NCBI GenBank assembly: GCA_030431435.1
Contig: JAUIJI010000011.1
Coordinates: 1-39,654, forward strand
Source: Alphaproteobacteria bacterium
Lineage (GTDB): Bacteria > Pseudomonadota > Alphaproteobacteria > Sphingomonadales > Sphingomonadaceae
Direction: 5' to 3'
DNA: 39,654 bases
Part shown: positions 16,414-28,746 of the stretch, piece after piece
Position numbering within the stretch: position 1 is the stretch's first letter
How the letters are laid out: every line of letters starts with the position of its first letter
Notes under the pieces: model-generated
What the model was told of the DNA's origin: nothing
Databases searched by the model: none
What the model saw: the letters and a program-made list of their open reading frames with translations, nothing else
Program-made: the position numbers and the translations under genes

Positions 16414-17067
16414 TCAAACTGACAGGTCTTTTTCGGACACGTCCTTGTCCCGCGAATAGGCGGGAAGGGACAGATTGAAACGGATGGCCGCGGCGCGCAG
16501 CAGGAAGCCTGCGGCCGTTGCGCCGATCCATACAGGCACGCGCGGCAGGCCCAGTACCTCGCCGATCACCGCCAGTGCTGCGGACAAAGCGGCAGCCGTG
16601 ACATAGAGTTCCGGTCGCATCAGGATGGATGGTTTGCCCGCCACGACGTCACGCAGGATGCCGCCCACGCAACCCGTCACAATGCCCATCAGGATCGACG
16701 TGACGGGCGGTATGCCATAGCTCATCGCCTTGGCCGCGCCGATCACGGCATAGCCGGTGAGACCCGCGCCATCGGCGAACTCCAGCACCTTGCCCTCCCA
16801 CCAGCGGGTGGGGGTGAACCACGCGATCAGCGAGACAATCAGGCAAGCGGGGGCAACCCATGGATCGCTGATCCAGAACACTTCCGCACCGATCAGCAAG
16901 TCTCGCACCGTGCCGCCGCCCACACCGGTGATCAGCGCGAAGAAGGCCATGGTGACGAAGGTCTGCCGCTCCTTCGCCGCCAGCAACGCCCCGGAAAAGG
17001 CGAAAACGGCCACACCAAGAACGTCGAGCAGGTCAAGCAGCGGGGTCAGGACGACATCAGTGTCCAT
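16414..17067 (-). CDS. TRIC / UPF0126-family membrane protein
   Basis: This 217-residue inner-membrane protein has about seven hydrophobic helices and the two internal family repeats, each with a Gly-rich kink and a conserved Arg-Asp: ITGVGGGTVRDLL and VTGCVGGILRDVV. Bacterial members (YicG/YadS type) are related to the trimeric intracellular cation channels, and several behave as K+-permeable channels. The C-terminal tail is charged and cytoplasmic. It lies 3 bp after the VOC gene and is the last gene of the minus-strand lpd cluster. Confidence 0.85.
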   Translation of the reverse strand: MDTDVVLTPLLDLLDVLGVAVFAFSGALLAAKERQTFVTMAFFALITGVGGGTVRDLLIGAEVFWISDPWVAPACLIVSLIAWFTPTRWWEGKVLEFADGAGLTGYAVIGAAKAMSYGIPPVTSILMGIVTGCVGGILRDVVAGKPSILMRPELYVTAAALSAALAVIGEVLGLPRVPVWIGATAAGFLLRAAAIRFNLSLPAYSRDKDVSEKDLSV

Positions 17068-17070
17068 GGA

Positions 17071-17493
17071 TTACTCCGTGGCGAAAAGCTTCGACCGGTC
17101 AGCAAAAGCCTTCATTTCAATCGCATTGCCGCTCGGGTCGCGGAAGAACATCGTTGCCTGTTCGCCCGGCTGGCCCTTGAAGCGGATATAGGGTTCGATC
17201 ACGAACTCGGTCCCGGCAGCGGTGAGCCGGTCCGCCAGCTCCTGCCACTCCTCCATGCTCAGCACGATGCCGAAATGCGGCACCGGCACGCCGTGGCCGT
17301 CCACTGCGTTCACCACCGCATCGCCGCAATTTTCGGACAGGTGGGTGACGATCTGGTGGCCGTAGAAATCGAAGTCGACCCAGGTCTCGGCGCTGCGCCC
17401 TTCCGGGCAACCCATCACGCCGCCCCAGAAGGCGCGCGCCTCGGCAATGTCATGCACCGGAAAGGCGAGGTGAAAGGGGGAGAGCTGGGCCAT
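17071..17493 (-). CDS. VOC-family (glyoxalase-like) protein
   Basis: This 140-residue cytoplasmic protein has two beta-alpha-beta-beta-beta modules. Family positions for metal binding are visible: His in PFHLAFPVHD, His in VPHFGIVL, and Glu in NAIEMKAF, with FRDPSGNAIE the usual C-terminal motif. It could be a dioxygenase, glyoxalase-like or resistance-type member; the substrate cannot be told from sequence. It follows lpd by 10 bp and is probably co-transcribed. Confidence 0.85.
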   Translation of the reverse strand: MAQLSPFHLAFPVHDIAEARAFWGGVMGCPEGRSAETWVDFDFYGHQIVTHLSENCGDAVVNAVDGHGVPVPHFGIVLSMEEWQELADRLTAAGTEFVIEPYIRFKGQPGEQATMFFRDPSGNAIEMKAFADRSKLFATE

Positions 17494-17503
17494 TGCGGCC
17501 TCC

Positions 17504-18901
17504 TTACATGTGGATCGGCTTGCCCTGAACGGCCATCGCCGCTTCCTTGATCGCTTCCGAATGCGTCGGGTGCGCGTGGCAGGTATAGGCGATGTCTTCG
17601 GACAAGGCGCCGAATTCCATCGCCTGAGTGGCCTGCGCGATCATTGTACCAGCAACAGAGGCGATACACCACACGCCCAGCACGCGGTCGCTTTCCGCTT
17701 CGGCGATGACCTTTACGAAACCGTCCGGCTCATGGTTGGTCTTGGCGCGGCTGTTGGCCATCATCGGGAACTTGCCGACCTTCACTGCGCCGCGTTCCTT
17801 CGCCTGTTCCTCGGTGAGGCCGACGCCTGCGATTTCGGGCCAGGTGTAGACGACGCCGGGGATCAGATCGTGGTTCACGATGCCGACCTGGCCCGCGATC
17901 CATTCGGCGACGGCGATGCCTTCATCCTCCGCCTTGTGCGCCAGCATGGGGCCGGGCACCACGTCACCAATGGCGCGCACGCCTTCCACCGAGGTGCGGA
18001 ACTGGCCGTCCACCTCGATCTGGCCGCGATCATTGGTTTCAAGGCCGATGTTCTCAAGGCCAAGCCCTTCGGTGTTGGGCTTGCGGCCGATGGACACCAG
18101 CACGCAGTCGGCCTTGAGCACTTCTTCGTCCCCGCCCGCAGCAGGTTCCACGGTGACGGTGGCGGTCTTGCCGCGCACCGATACGCCGGTGACCTTGGTC
18201 GCCAGCTTCATTTCCATGCCCTGCTTCTTGAAGATCTTGGCGGCTTCCTTGCGGATATCCATGTCCATGCCGGGCAGCAGCTCGTCCAGATATTCGACCA
18301 CGGTGACATTGGCGCCAAGGCGGCGCCACACGCTGCCCAGCTCCAGCCCGATCACGCCGCCACCGATGACGATCATGTTCTTGGGCACCTTGGGCAGTTC
18401 CAGCGCGCCGGTGGAATCGACCACCACGCCTTTCTCGTTGTCGATCTCGACGCCCGGCAGCGGGGTAACGCTGGAGCCGGTTGCGATCACCACTTCCTTC
18501 GCAGTGTGGGCCTTACCGTCCACTTCCACCGTGTGCGCATCCTTGAGGGTGCCCATGCCTTTCAGCCAGGTGACCTTGTTCTTCTTGAACAGGAACTCGA
18601 TGCCCTTGGTCAGCCCGTCCACGGCATCGCGGCGCTGGCCGTGCATCTTCTCGAGGTTGAGCTTGGGTGTCGTCTCGATGCCCATATCCGCCATCGCGCC
18701 ATTGGCCGCCGCGTCGAAATATTCGGACGCATGCAGCATCGCCTTGGACGGTATGCAGCCGACATTGAGGCACGTCCCGCCCAGCGTTGCGCGGCTTTCC
18801 ACGCAAGCCACGTTCAACCCCAGCTGCGCCGCACGGATCGCCGCGACATAACCGCCGGGACCGGCACCGATGATAAGGACGTCGAAATCGTATTCAGCCA
18901 T
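17504..18901 (-). CDS. lpd: Dihydrolipoyl dehydrogenase (E3)
   Basis: This 465-residue FAD enzyme reoxidises the lipoyl groups of 2-oxoacid dehydrogenase complexes with NAD+. It has the FAD motif GAGPGG (residues 12-17), the redox disulfide C44-x4-C49 in GGTCLNVGCIPSK, the NAD-binding VIGGGVIGLELG, the second FAD motif RAIGDVVPGPMLAHKA, and the active-site His-Glu in HAHPTHSEAI. I chose the ATG at 18901 because ggatggag lies 7-13 bases upstream and would be inside the gene with the alternative ATG at 18913. It works with SucA and OdhB, encoded just upstream. Confidence 0.97.
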   Translation of the reverse strand: MAEYDFDVLIIGAGPGGYVAAIRAAQLGLNVACVESRATLGGTCLNVGCIPSKAMLHASEYFDAAANGAMADMGIETTPKLNLEKMHGQRRDAVDGLTKGIEFLFKKNKVTWLKGMGTLKDAHTVEVDGKAHTAKEVVIATGSSVTPLPGVEIDNEKGVVVDSTGALELPKVPKNMIVIGGGVIGLELGSVWRRLGANVTVVEYLDELLPGMDMDIRKEAAKIFKKQGMEMKLATKVTGVSVRGKTATVTVEPAAGGDEEVLKADCVLVSIGRKPNTEGLGLENIGLETNDRGQIEVDGQFRTSVEGVRAIGDVVPGPMLAHKAEDEGIAVAEWIAGQVGIVNHDLIPGVVYTWPEIAGVGLTEEQAKERGAVKVGKFPMMANSRAKTNHEPDGFVKVIAEAESDRVLGVWCIASVAGTMIAQATQAMEFGALSEDIAYTCHAHPTHSEAIKEAAMAVQGKPIHM

Positions 18902-18915
18902 TTTCTGCTCCATCC

Positions 18916-18995
18916 GTGAGTTCCTGCGAAAGCAGGAACCCAGAAGTAGGTCCGTGCTATCCTGCCCCTGGGCTCCTGCTTTCGCAGGAGCTCAC
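18916..18995. repeat. Inverted pair of interspersed palindromes between lpd and the GIY-YIG gene
   Basis: Units 18916-18943 and 18968-18995 are opposite in orientation, separated by 24 bases. Each contains an internal hairpin (ttcctgc-gaaa-gcaggaa and ctcctgc-tttc-gcaggag). The sequences differ at paired positions in a compensating way, so both stems remain intact. The pair sits inside the TCA operon, next to a nuclease gene often found beside such repeats. Confidence 0.85.
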
Positions 18996-19012
18996 TGAGG
19001 GCAAGCGGGATT

Positions 19013-19303
19013 TCATCGATCGATGTCTTCCCAGAGATCGCGCCAAAGTGGGTTGCCCTTTTCGATCAACTCCATCTTCCAGGCACGTTTCCACTTCTTC
19101 ATCTGTACTTCGCGGCGCCGGGCGTCGTGTAGGTTGGGAAAATGCGCGACCCAGACCAGCATTTTGCAGCCATGCTGCTTGCTGAAACCCTCGATCATAC
19201 CCTGACGGTGTTGCCAGATGCGCTGGCGCAGGTCGCTGGTTACTCCGAGATAGAGCGTTCCGTTCCTGCGGCTGGCCAGCAAATAGACCCAACCTTCCTT
19301 CAC
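19013..19303 (-). CDS. GIY-YIG nuclease family protein
   Basis: This 96-residue single-domain protein of the UPF0213/YhbQ type has VYLLASRRNGTLYLGVTSD in place of the canonical GIY...YIG (YLL...YLG), LRQRIWQH with the conserved Arg and His, and a downstream Glu in ARRREVQMKKWKR. Members of this small family have been linked to cleavage of branched or damaged DNA, but the cellular role is unsettled. The start lies 1 bp after the odhB stop, and the palindrome pair follows the stop. Its place between odhB and lpd is not a normal part of the operon and suggests insertion. Confidence 0.88.
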   Translation of the reverse strand: MKEGWVYLLASRRNGTLYLGVTSDLRQRIWQHRQGMIEGFSKQHGCKMLVWVAHFPNLHDARRREVQMKKWKRAWKMELIEKGNPLWRDLWEDIDR

Positions 19304-19304
19304 C

Positions 19305-20540
<1,236 letters not shown>

Positions 20541-20551
20541 GGATCAGTTCC

Positions 20552-23383
20552 TCAGCCCTTCTTGGTTCGGGATTTGCTGGTGTTGCCGCGCGAGGAAAGC
20601 CCCAGCGCGACAGAAACGAGGGCTTGCTGCTGCGCCTGATGGCGCGCGGCATAGCCGGTTGCGGGCGAGGCGCCGGGCTCGCGGCCTGCGTAGGACGGGC
20701 GCATGCCCTTGTGCCCCGCGGCGATCAGCGCATCCTCGATCCGGCTTTCGACAAAGAACCAGGCACCGTTGTTCTTCGGCTCTTCCTGGCACCAGACGAC
20801 TTCCTCGAGGTTGGTCATCCGCTTCAGGCGCACGGCCAGCGGCTCACCCGGGAAGGGATAGAGCTGTTCCAGGCGCACGATGGAGACATCGTCCACGCCT
20901 TCCTCGTCGCGCTTTTCCATCAGGTCATACGCCACCTTGCCGCTGCACAGCACGAGGCGCTTCACCTTCTTGTCGGCAATCTCGGTCTTGTCCGAAAGGA
21001 TGCGCATGAAGTGGCTGTCACCCATGAAGAACTTCGCGCTGCTTTTGGCCATCGGATGGCGCAGCAGGCTCTTGGGCGTCATGATCACCAGCGGCTTGCG
21101 GAACGGGCGCAGCATCTGGCGGCGCAACACGTGGAAGTAATTCGCCGGGCTGGTGATGTTGCACACCTGGATATTGTCGTTCGCGCACAGCTGCAGGAAG
21201 CGTTCGAGGCGGGCGGAAGAGTGTTCAGGGCCCTGTCCCTCGAAGCCGTGCGGCAGCAGCATGACAAGGCCATTGGCGCGCAGCCACTTGGCCTCACCGC
21301 TGGCGATGAACTGGTCGATCATGATCTGCGCGCCATTGGCGAAATCGCCGAACTGCGCTTCCCACATCACCAGCGTCTTAGGATCGGCCATGGCAAAGCC
21401 GTATTCGAAGCCGAGCACGCCGAATTCCGACAGGGTGGAATCATACACTTCGAACTTGCCATGGGGCAGGGTGGCAAGCGGGATGTACTTTTCCTCGGTC
21501 TTCTGGTCGATCCAGATGGCGTGCCGTTGGCTGAAGGTGCCGCGGCCCGAATCCTGCCCCGAAAGGCGCACGCCGAAGCCTTCGGTCACAAGGCTGCCGA
21601 AAGCGAGAGCTTCTGCCGTCGCCCAGTCGAAACCCTCGCCGCTGTCGAACATCTCCTTCTTGGCATCGAGCACGCGCTGCAGCGTCTTGTGGATCGTGTG
21701 ATCGTCGGGGACGGTGGTAAGCGTGCGGCCAAGGCTCTCGAACAGCTTGGCCTCGATCGCGGTGTGCACGTTGCGGCGCGCGGTTTCCGGGTCTGCCGGC
21801 TTGTGCAGGCCTGACCAGCGACCGGCGAACCAGTCCGCCTCGTTCGGCTTGTAGCTCTTGCCCGCCTCGAATTCCTGGTCGAGCACGGCGGTGAACTTGT
21901 CGGCTTCCTCGCCCGCCCAATCCTTGCTGATCACCCCTTCGGCCACCAGCCGGTCAGAATAGACCTTGCTCACGCGCGGGTGCTTCTTGATTTCCGAATA
22001 CATCAGCGGTTGGGTGAACATCGGTTCGTCACCCTCGTTGTGGCCGAAGCGGCGATAGCACCACATGTCGATCACGATATCGCGCTTGAACTTCTGGCGG
22101 TATTCCACGGCCAGCTTGCAGGCGAAGGTCACCGCTTCGGGATCATCGCCGTTCACATGCAGGATGGGGGCCTGAACGCCCTTGGCTACGTCAGACGGGT
22201 AAGGGGACGATCTGGCGAATTTCGGGCTGGTCGTAAAACCGATCTGGTTGTTGATCACGAAGTGGATGCAACCGCCGGTGGAATAGCCGCGCACGCCCGA
22301 CAGGCCGAAGCATTCCCACACCACGCCTTGCCCGGCAAAGGCGGCATCGCCGTGGATCAGCACGGGCAGCACCTTCTCGTGCTTGGACAAATCGTCATGG
22401 ATGGCCTGCTGCGCGCGCACCTTGCCCAGCACCACGGGGTTCACCGCTTCGAGGTGGCTGGGGTTGGGGACCAGCGACATATGCACCTTGATCCCGTCAA
22501 ACTCGCGGTCGGTGCTGGTGCCGAGGTGGTACTTCACGTCACCCGAGCCGCCGACATCGTCCGGATTGGCGCTGCCGCCGGAGAATTCGTGGAAGATCAC
22601 CTTGTAGGGCTTGGCCATCACGTTCGCGAGCACGTTCAGCCGGCCGCGGTGGGCCATTCCGTAGACGATCTCGCGCACGCCGGTGGCGCCGCCATATTTG
22701 ATCACTGCTTCCAGCGCCGGGATCATGGATTCGCCGCCATCAAGGCCGAAGCGCTTGGTGCCGACATATTTCTTGCCGAGGAAATTCTCGTACTGCTCGC
22801 CGCGGATCACGGCGGAGAGGATGGCGCGTTTGCCCTCGGGCGTGAATTCGACAACCGTATCGGGCAGTTCGAACTTTTCCTGCAGGAAACGGCGCTCTGC
22901 CGTATCCGAAATGTGCATGTATTCGATGCCGACATGGCCGCAATAGGTGTTGCGCAGTTCCTGGTAGAGATCGCCCACCTTGACCCATTCGAAGCCGAAC
23001 GCGCCGCCGACATAGACTTCCATGTCCTCCTGCCCGGCAAAGCCGTGCCATTCCAGCGTCAGGTCCTGCGGCTCCTCGCGGTGGGACAGGCCCAGCGGAT
23101 CGAGCTTTGCGGCAAGGTGGCCGCGCACGCGATAGAGCCGGATCAGCATCATCGCGCGAACGGAAGCGTCCGCTGCCTTCTCGATGGCGGCGGGATCGGT
23201 GGGCTTGCCCGCCTTGGCGGCAGCTTCCTTGACCGCGACCGCCATGTTGGTTGGGTCCATCGCATCGACCAGGTCCGGCTCGCTATCTGTCAGCGGCCAC
23301 TTGGCATTGCCCCAGCTGGGGCCTTGCTGCGGACCGTCCTGGTCGGACAGTTCGGGAAGGAAATGCTGCGCTTCGTTACCCAT
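20552..23383 (-). CDS. sucA: 2-oxoglutarate dehydrogenase E1 component
   Basis: This 943-residue thiamine-diphosphate enzyme decarboxylates 2-oxoglutarate and succinylates the lipoyl group of OdhB. Visible family segments are YGMAHRGRLNVLANVM, HGDAAFAGQGVVWE, HFVINNQIGFTTSP, the pyrimidine-binding region LGFEYGFAMADPKTLVMWEAQFGDFAN, and LLPHGFEGQGPEHSSARLERFLQLC. The C-terminus has the typical EEPKNNGAWFF. The length is normal. The N-terminal stretch (residues 1-60) is the short E2-binding tail. It is 35 bp downstream of sucD with a gagaggaggggg-rich ribosome site. Confidence 0.98.
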   Translation of the reverse strand: MGNEAQHFLPELSDQDGPQQGPSWGNAKWPLTDSEPDLVDAMDPTNMAVAVKEAAAKAGKPTDPAAIEKAADASVRAMMLIRLYRVRGHLAAKLDPLGLSHREEPQDLTLEWHGFAGQEDMEVYVGGAFGFEWVKVGDLYQELRNTYCGHVGIEYMHISDTAERRFLQEKFELPDTVVEFTPEGKRAILSAVIRGEQYENFLGKKYVGTKRFGLDGGESMIPALEAVIKYGGATGVREIVYGMAHRGRLNVLANVMAKPYKVIFHEFSGGSANPDDVGGSGDVKYHLGTSTDREFDGIKVHMSLVPNPSHLEAVNPVVLGKVRAQQAIHDDLSKHEKVLPVLIHGDAAFAGQGVVWECFGLSGVRGYSTGGCIHFVINNQIGFTTSPKFARSSPYPSDVAKGVQAPILHVNGDDPEAVTFACKLAVEYRQKFKRDIVIDMWCYRRFGHNEGDEPMFTQPLMYSEIKKHPRVSKVYSDRLVAEGVISKDWAGEEADKFTAVLDQEFEAGKSYKPNEADWFAGRWSGLHKPADPETARRNVHTAIEAKLFESLGRTLTTVPDDHTIHKTLQRVLDAKKEMFDSGEGFDWATAEALAFGSLVTEGFGVRLSGQDSGRGTFSQRHAIWIDQKTEEKYIPLATLPHGKFEVYDSTLSEFGVLGFEYGFAMADPKTLVMWEAQFGDFANGAQIMIDQFIASGEAKWLRANGLVMLLPHGFEGQGPEHSSARLERFLQLCANDNIQVCNITSPANYFHVLRRQMLRPFRKPLVIMTPKSLLRHPMAKSSAKFFMGDSHFMRILSDKTEIADKKVKRLVLCSGKVAYDLMEKRDEEGVDDVSIVRLEQLYPFPGEPLAVRLKRMTNLEEVVWCQEEPKNNGAWFFVESRIEDALIAAGHKGMRPSYAGREPGASPATGYAARHQAQQQALVSVALGLSSRGNTSKSRTKKG

Positions 23384-23418
23384 CGTGGATACTCGCTAGA
23401 GAGGAGGGGGAGGCGGTT

Positions 23419-24308
23419 TTACGCCAGCTCTTTGAGAAGAGCGTCCAGAGTGGTGCCAAGTTCCGAAGGCGAGGGCGAAACGCGGATGCCCGCTGCTTCC
23501 ATCGCCGCGATCTTGTCCTCCGCGCCGCCTTGCCCGCCGGAGACGATGGCACCGGCATGGCCCATGCGGCGGCCCGGAGGCGCCGTGCGGCCTGCAATGA
23601 AACCGACCATCGGCTTGGAGCGGCCCTTGGCAGCTTCCTGCTTGATGAATTCGGCGGCTTCTTCTTCTGCCGAACCACCGATTTCGCCGATCATGATGAT
23701 GGACTTGGTGTCATCGTCAGACAGGAACAGGTCGAGCACGTCGATGAAGTTGGTGCCGTTCACCGGATCGCCGCCAATGCCGACAGCGGTCGTCTGGCCA
23801 AGGCCGACAGCCGTGGTCTGGTGCACCGCTTCATAGGTGAGCGTGCCCGAGCGAGAGACAACGCCGACCGAACCCTTGGAGAAGATGGAGCCGGGCATGA
23901 TGCCGATCTTGCATTCGCCGGGGGTCAGCACGCCGGGGCAGTTTGGGCCGATCAGGCGGGACTTGGAACCGGACAGCGCGCGCTTCACCTTCACCATGTC
24001 GAGCACCGGAACGCCCTCGGTGATCGCCACGATCAGTTCCACCTCGGCTTCGATGGCTTCAAGGATCGCATCACCGGCGAAGGGCGGCGGTACGTAGATG
24101 CAGCTTGCGGTAGCGCCGGTGGCTTCCTTCGCATCGCGCACGGTGTTGAACTGCGGCAGGCCAAGGTGCTCGGAGCCACCCTTGCCCGGCGTCACGCCCG
24201 CAACCATCTGCGTGCCGTAATCCAGCGCCTGCTGCGTGTGGAAAGTGCCGGTGTTGCCGGTCATCCCTTGCGTGATGATCTTGGTGTCTTTGTTTACGAG
24301 GATGGACA

Positions 24309-24309
<1 letters not shown>
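23419..24309 (-). CDS. sucD: Succinate-CoA ligase subunit alpha
   Basis: This 296-residue subunit forms succinate and a nucleoside triphosphate from succinyl-CoA. It has the N-terminal CoA-binding Rossmann segment ([19 protein letters not shown]), the [11 protein letters not shown] motif, and the phosphorylated His in [14 protein letters not shown] place the start at the GTG 24309, giving [10 protein letters not shown] as in the family; aagga lies about 12 bases upstream. The GTG shares its G with the TAG of the preceding lipoprotein gene, indicating tight translational coupling. The partner subunit SucC is not encoded in this window. Confidence 0.95.
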
Positions 24310-26088
<1,779 letters not shown>

Positions 26089-26139
26089 CTAAGCGCGGGA
26101 CACCCCTATTGCAACCGCGAAAAGACCCTATGCGCCAGA

Positions 26140-26167
26140 TATTTATGATAACAGTTTGCAATAGCAA
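26140..26167 (-). promoter_or_regulatory. Candidate promoter of the mdh operon
   Basis: On the minus strand TTGCTA (26162-26167), a 16-bp spacer and TAAATA (26140-26145) lie in an AT-rich patch about 160 bp before the mdh ATG. The gap 25981-26242 otherwise shows no gene or strong hairpin. Confidence 0.5.
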
Positions 26168-26242
26168 TAATTGCCGCAAAATTGTGACATTTCGCGCTGC
26201 AAATGGCGCAAACGGGTCACTCCTCTGTCGTTGGCGGCCAAT

Positions 26243-28225
26243 TCAGCCAGCAGCGCGGCGGACGTGCGGCGCGCCCATCTCTTCTTCCAGCATCAGCAGG
26301 GCGAGGTGCGCGGGCACCGCGCGGCTGAAGTGGTAGCCCTGGCCCAGCGTGCAACCGGCTTCGCGAACCGCCTCCACCTGCTCGACCGTTTCGAGGCCTT
26401 CGGCAACAGTTTCCATACCCAGCGTCGCGCCCATTTCCGCCACGGCGCGGATGATCGCATCGCTGCGCCTGCCCATGCGCGCACCGGACACGAAACTGCG
26501 GTCAACCTTGATCGTGCGGAAGGGATATTTGTTGATGTAATGCAGCGAGGAATAGCCCGTGCCGAAATCGTCGAGCGCGAATTGTACGCCCTGCCGCGCA
26601 AGCTGGTCCATGAAGCTGGCGGTCTGCGCGTCGTCTTCCAGGAACAGGCTTTCGGTGACTTCGAGTTCCAGCCGCTCGGGAGACAGTCCAGCATCCTCCA
26701 GCGCCCGCAATATGCCCAGCGCGCCGCCCGGTGCGCGGATCTGCGCGGGCGAAAGGTTGACTGCCAGCCTGATGTGTTCCGGCCAGGCGGCACAGGCCCT
26801 GGCCGCCTGACGTGTGATCCAGTTGCCCAGCGTGATGATCAGGCCGGTGTCCTCGGCCACGGGAATGAATTCGTCCGGTGGCAGCTCGCCCTTTTCGGGG
26901 TGGAACCAGCGCACCAGCGCCTCGAAGGCGCGGATGCGACCGGTCTGGAGGTCGATGATCGGCTGGAAATAGACGCTCAGCTCGTCGCGCTGGATCGCCG
27001 CGCGCAGCTCTGCCTCGATCTCCTTCTTGCGGACGAGGTCGCGCGTCATCATGGCATCGAAGAAGCGCAGCTGGTTTCGCCCGCCTGTCCTGGCGTGATA
27101 CAGTGCGAGCCCGGCGTTCTGCAGCGATCGTTCAAGGTCGGGATCGGTGCGGTCCATGATTTCCACGCCGATGGCCGTGCCGATTTCCACGCGAGCGCCA
27201 GACAGGCGGAAAGGCGCTGCGATGTCGTTGCTGATCCGACCCGCCAGTTGTTCGACATCGCGCCGCGAAGGCAGTTCGGCCAGGAGCAGGAATTCGTCGC
27301 TGCCGAAGCGCGCGATGAGTGCATTTTCCGGCGCACGGTTGCGCAGCCTTTCTCCCACTTCCTCGAGCACGCGGTCCCCCGTCTGGTGGCCCATGACGTC
27401 ATTCACTTCCTTGAAGCGGTCGAGATCGAGCCAGAACAGCGCGATGGTGCTTTGCGGATCGGCGGCGGCAAGAATTTCCGGGGCCCCGACATCGAAGCCT
27501 ATACGGCTGGCAAGGCCCGTGACGCTATCGGTGCGGGCTTGCGTACTCATGCGCTCGGCAATCTCCGAACTTTCGCGCGCCAGCCTGACCTGACCGGCGA
27601 GCACGCCGTACATCCTGAGCGCGAGGAAGGAGAGGCTGACAATCATCGCAGGAAGTATCACCGCCAGCGCCAGCATGGCCGGCGTGCCCAGGATCGCGGC
27701 GGCAATGACCACCGGCAGCATCGTCAGCGCCATCTGCCCCAGCGCAACCAGCGGGCGTCCGGAATTGCCCAGGGCCATTCCCGCGCCGAAGATCAGCGCG
27801 AAAGACACCAACAGCAAGGTGATCTGCGGATCGTTTGCCGGGTGCATCGAAAGCCCTGCAGCAAGGCCCGCATTCGCTGCATAGGCGATGGCGCCGGTCC
27901 AGTAGGCCGCCCGCATCGCATTGCCAGCACGCTTCTTGAGCCTGGCTGCGCCGAATGTCGTCACCGAGCGCGAAAAGGCGATCAGGGCGAGCAGCAGCGA
28001 AGCGATTGCCAGTTCCGGGGTCGCAGCATGCAGGTACGCGGTCAGACCTGCCAGTATCCCGCAGGCCGATCCGACATAGAGCGCGATCGGACGCGTGTGC
28101 AGCGTACTGGCGAACTCGCGCCGGACGCGGGTGTCGTCACTGCCCAGTCCGAATTTCTCGGACAAAATGTGTTCCAGACTGCGGATATGCGACTCCCTTT
28201 GCAGTCCCTGGTTACCTGCCGGCAA
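26243..28225 (-). CDS. Membrane GGDEF-EAL cyclic-di-GMP protein
   Basis: This protein has 660 residues from a TTG at 28225, which directly follows a stop. The first 35 residues have other possible non-ATG starts, so the N-terminus is uncertain. About six transmembrane helices (residues 45-215) form an unnamed sensor region, followed by a GGDEF domain with RFGSDEF (G308-S-D-E-F312). The EAL domain has E435 in FEALVRW, VNLSP, EVTES, DDFGTGYSS, IKVDRSF and AEGLET. The EAL residues for phosphodiesterase activity appear intact. The GGDEF box has Ser instead of the second Gly, so cyclase activity may be weak or the domain may serve as a GTP sensor. It probably lowers c-di-GMP. Confidence 0.92.
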   Translation of the reverse strand: MPAGNQGLQRESHIRSLEHILSEKFGLGSDDTRVRREFASTLHTRPIALYVGSACGILAGLTAYLHAATPELAIASLLLALIAFSRSVTTFGAARLKKRAGNAMRAAYWTGAIAYAANAGLAAGLSMHPANDPQITLLLVSFALIFGAGMALGNSGRPLVALGQMALTMLPVVIAAAILGTPAMLALAVILPAMIVSLSFLALRMYGVLAGQVRLARESSEIAERMSTQARTDSVTGLASRIGFDVGAPEILAAADPQSTIALFWLDLDRFKEVNDVMGHQTGDRVLEEVGERLRNRAPENALIARFGSDEFLLLAELPSRRDVEQLAGRISNDIAAPFRLSGARVEIGTAIGVEIMDRTDPDLERSLQNAGLALYHARTGGRNQLRFFDAMMTRDLVRKKEIEAELRAAIQRDELSVYFQPIIDLQTGRIRAFEALVRWFHPEKGELPPDEFIPVAEDTGLIITLGNWITRQAARACAAWPEHIRLAVNLSPAQIRAPGGALGILRALEDAGLSPERLELEVTESLFLEDDAQTASFMDQLARQGVQFALDDFGTGYSSLHYINKYPFRTIKVDRSFVSGARMGRRSDAIIRAVAEMGATLGMETVAEGLETVEQVEAVREAGCTLGQGYHFSRAVPAHLALLMLEEEMGAPHVRRAAG

Positions 28226-28296
28226 TCAAGACCGGCTGAACGCGCTTGCTGCGTCCACTACCTAGGTGGTGCTTAAGGTGGCGAAGCTGCCCACCC

Positions 28297-28647
28297 TCAC
28301 CGGGTTTGTACCTGGCGCAAAAGCTCGTTCGCCATACGCCGATCGAGCGCATGGCAAATTTCCAGCCACCAGATGTAGGTCTGCTCATCACCCTTCTGGC
28401 GCGCCGTTTCCGCCTGCTGGCGGGCGTGCTGCGCAGCGGCAAGGCCGTGCGTGGCAAAGTGGCGCAGCGCGGCGCGCAAGGCGGCCTTGCTGGCGTGCCT
28501 GGCAGTATTGTCATTCGCCGGCAGGCGTCGTGCCGCTTGCACTTCTGCCTGTTCCATCCGGTTGCGGATCGCATGGGAAGGGGCGGCAAAGCGGATGGAC
28601 ATGGCGGAAATCCTGAAATTGCTGGGCGCCTGTGCAGACGCGTTCAT
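28297..28647 (-). CDS. Small conserved protein of unknown function
   Basis: This 116-residue protein is predicted soluble, helical and rich in Ala, Arg and His. The C-terminal half (RHFATHGLAAAQHARQQA, then GDEQTYIWWLEICHALDRR) looks like a conserved helical module I associate with sphingomonads but cannot name. The ATG at 28647 has aggcgg upstream. It lies between the c-di-GMP gene and sleB on the same strand, with 71 and 99 bp gaps. Confidence 0.65.
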   Translation of the reverse strand: MNASAQAPSNFRISAMSIRFAAPSHAIRNRMEQAEVQAARRLPANDNTARHASKAALRAALRHFATHGLAAAQHARQQAETARQKGDEQTYIWWLEICHALDRRMANELLRQVQTR

Positions 28648-28746
28648 GATCCGCCTGTTAAAGCGAGAGGACTGAAGCTTCGCTCCACAAGAATGGTTTC
28701 CGATTCCTTTCCGATGATCTGTCGCGAAATTCCGCGCCTCGCAGGA

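Noticed and set aside
17510-18919. Open frame of 469 codons on the plus strand over lpd
   Set aside because: It mirrors lpd on the opposite strand. The His/Ala/Arg-rich translation has no domain, and high-GC codon usage explains it.
21980-23836. Open frame of 618 codons on the plus strand
   Set aside because: Antisense to sucA and sucD; composition is His/Ala/Arg-rich without any fold.
26171-28276. Open frame of 701 codons on the plus strand
   Set aside because: Antisense to the GGDEF-EAL gene, which has all family motifs.
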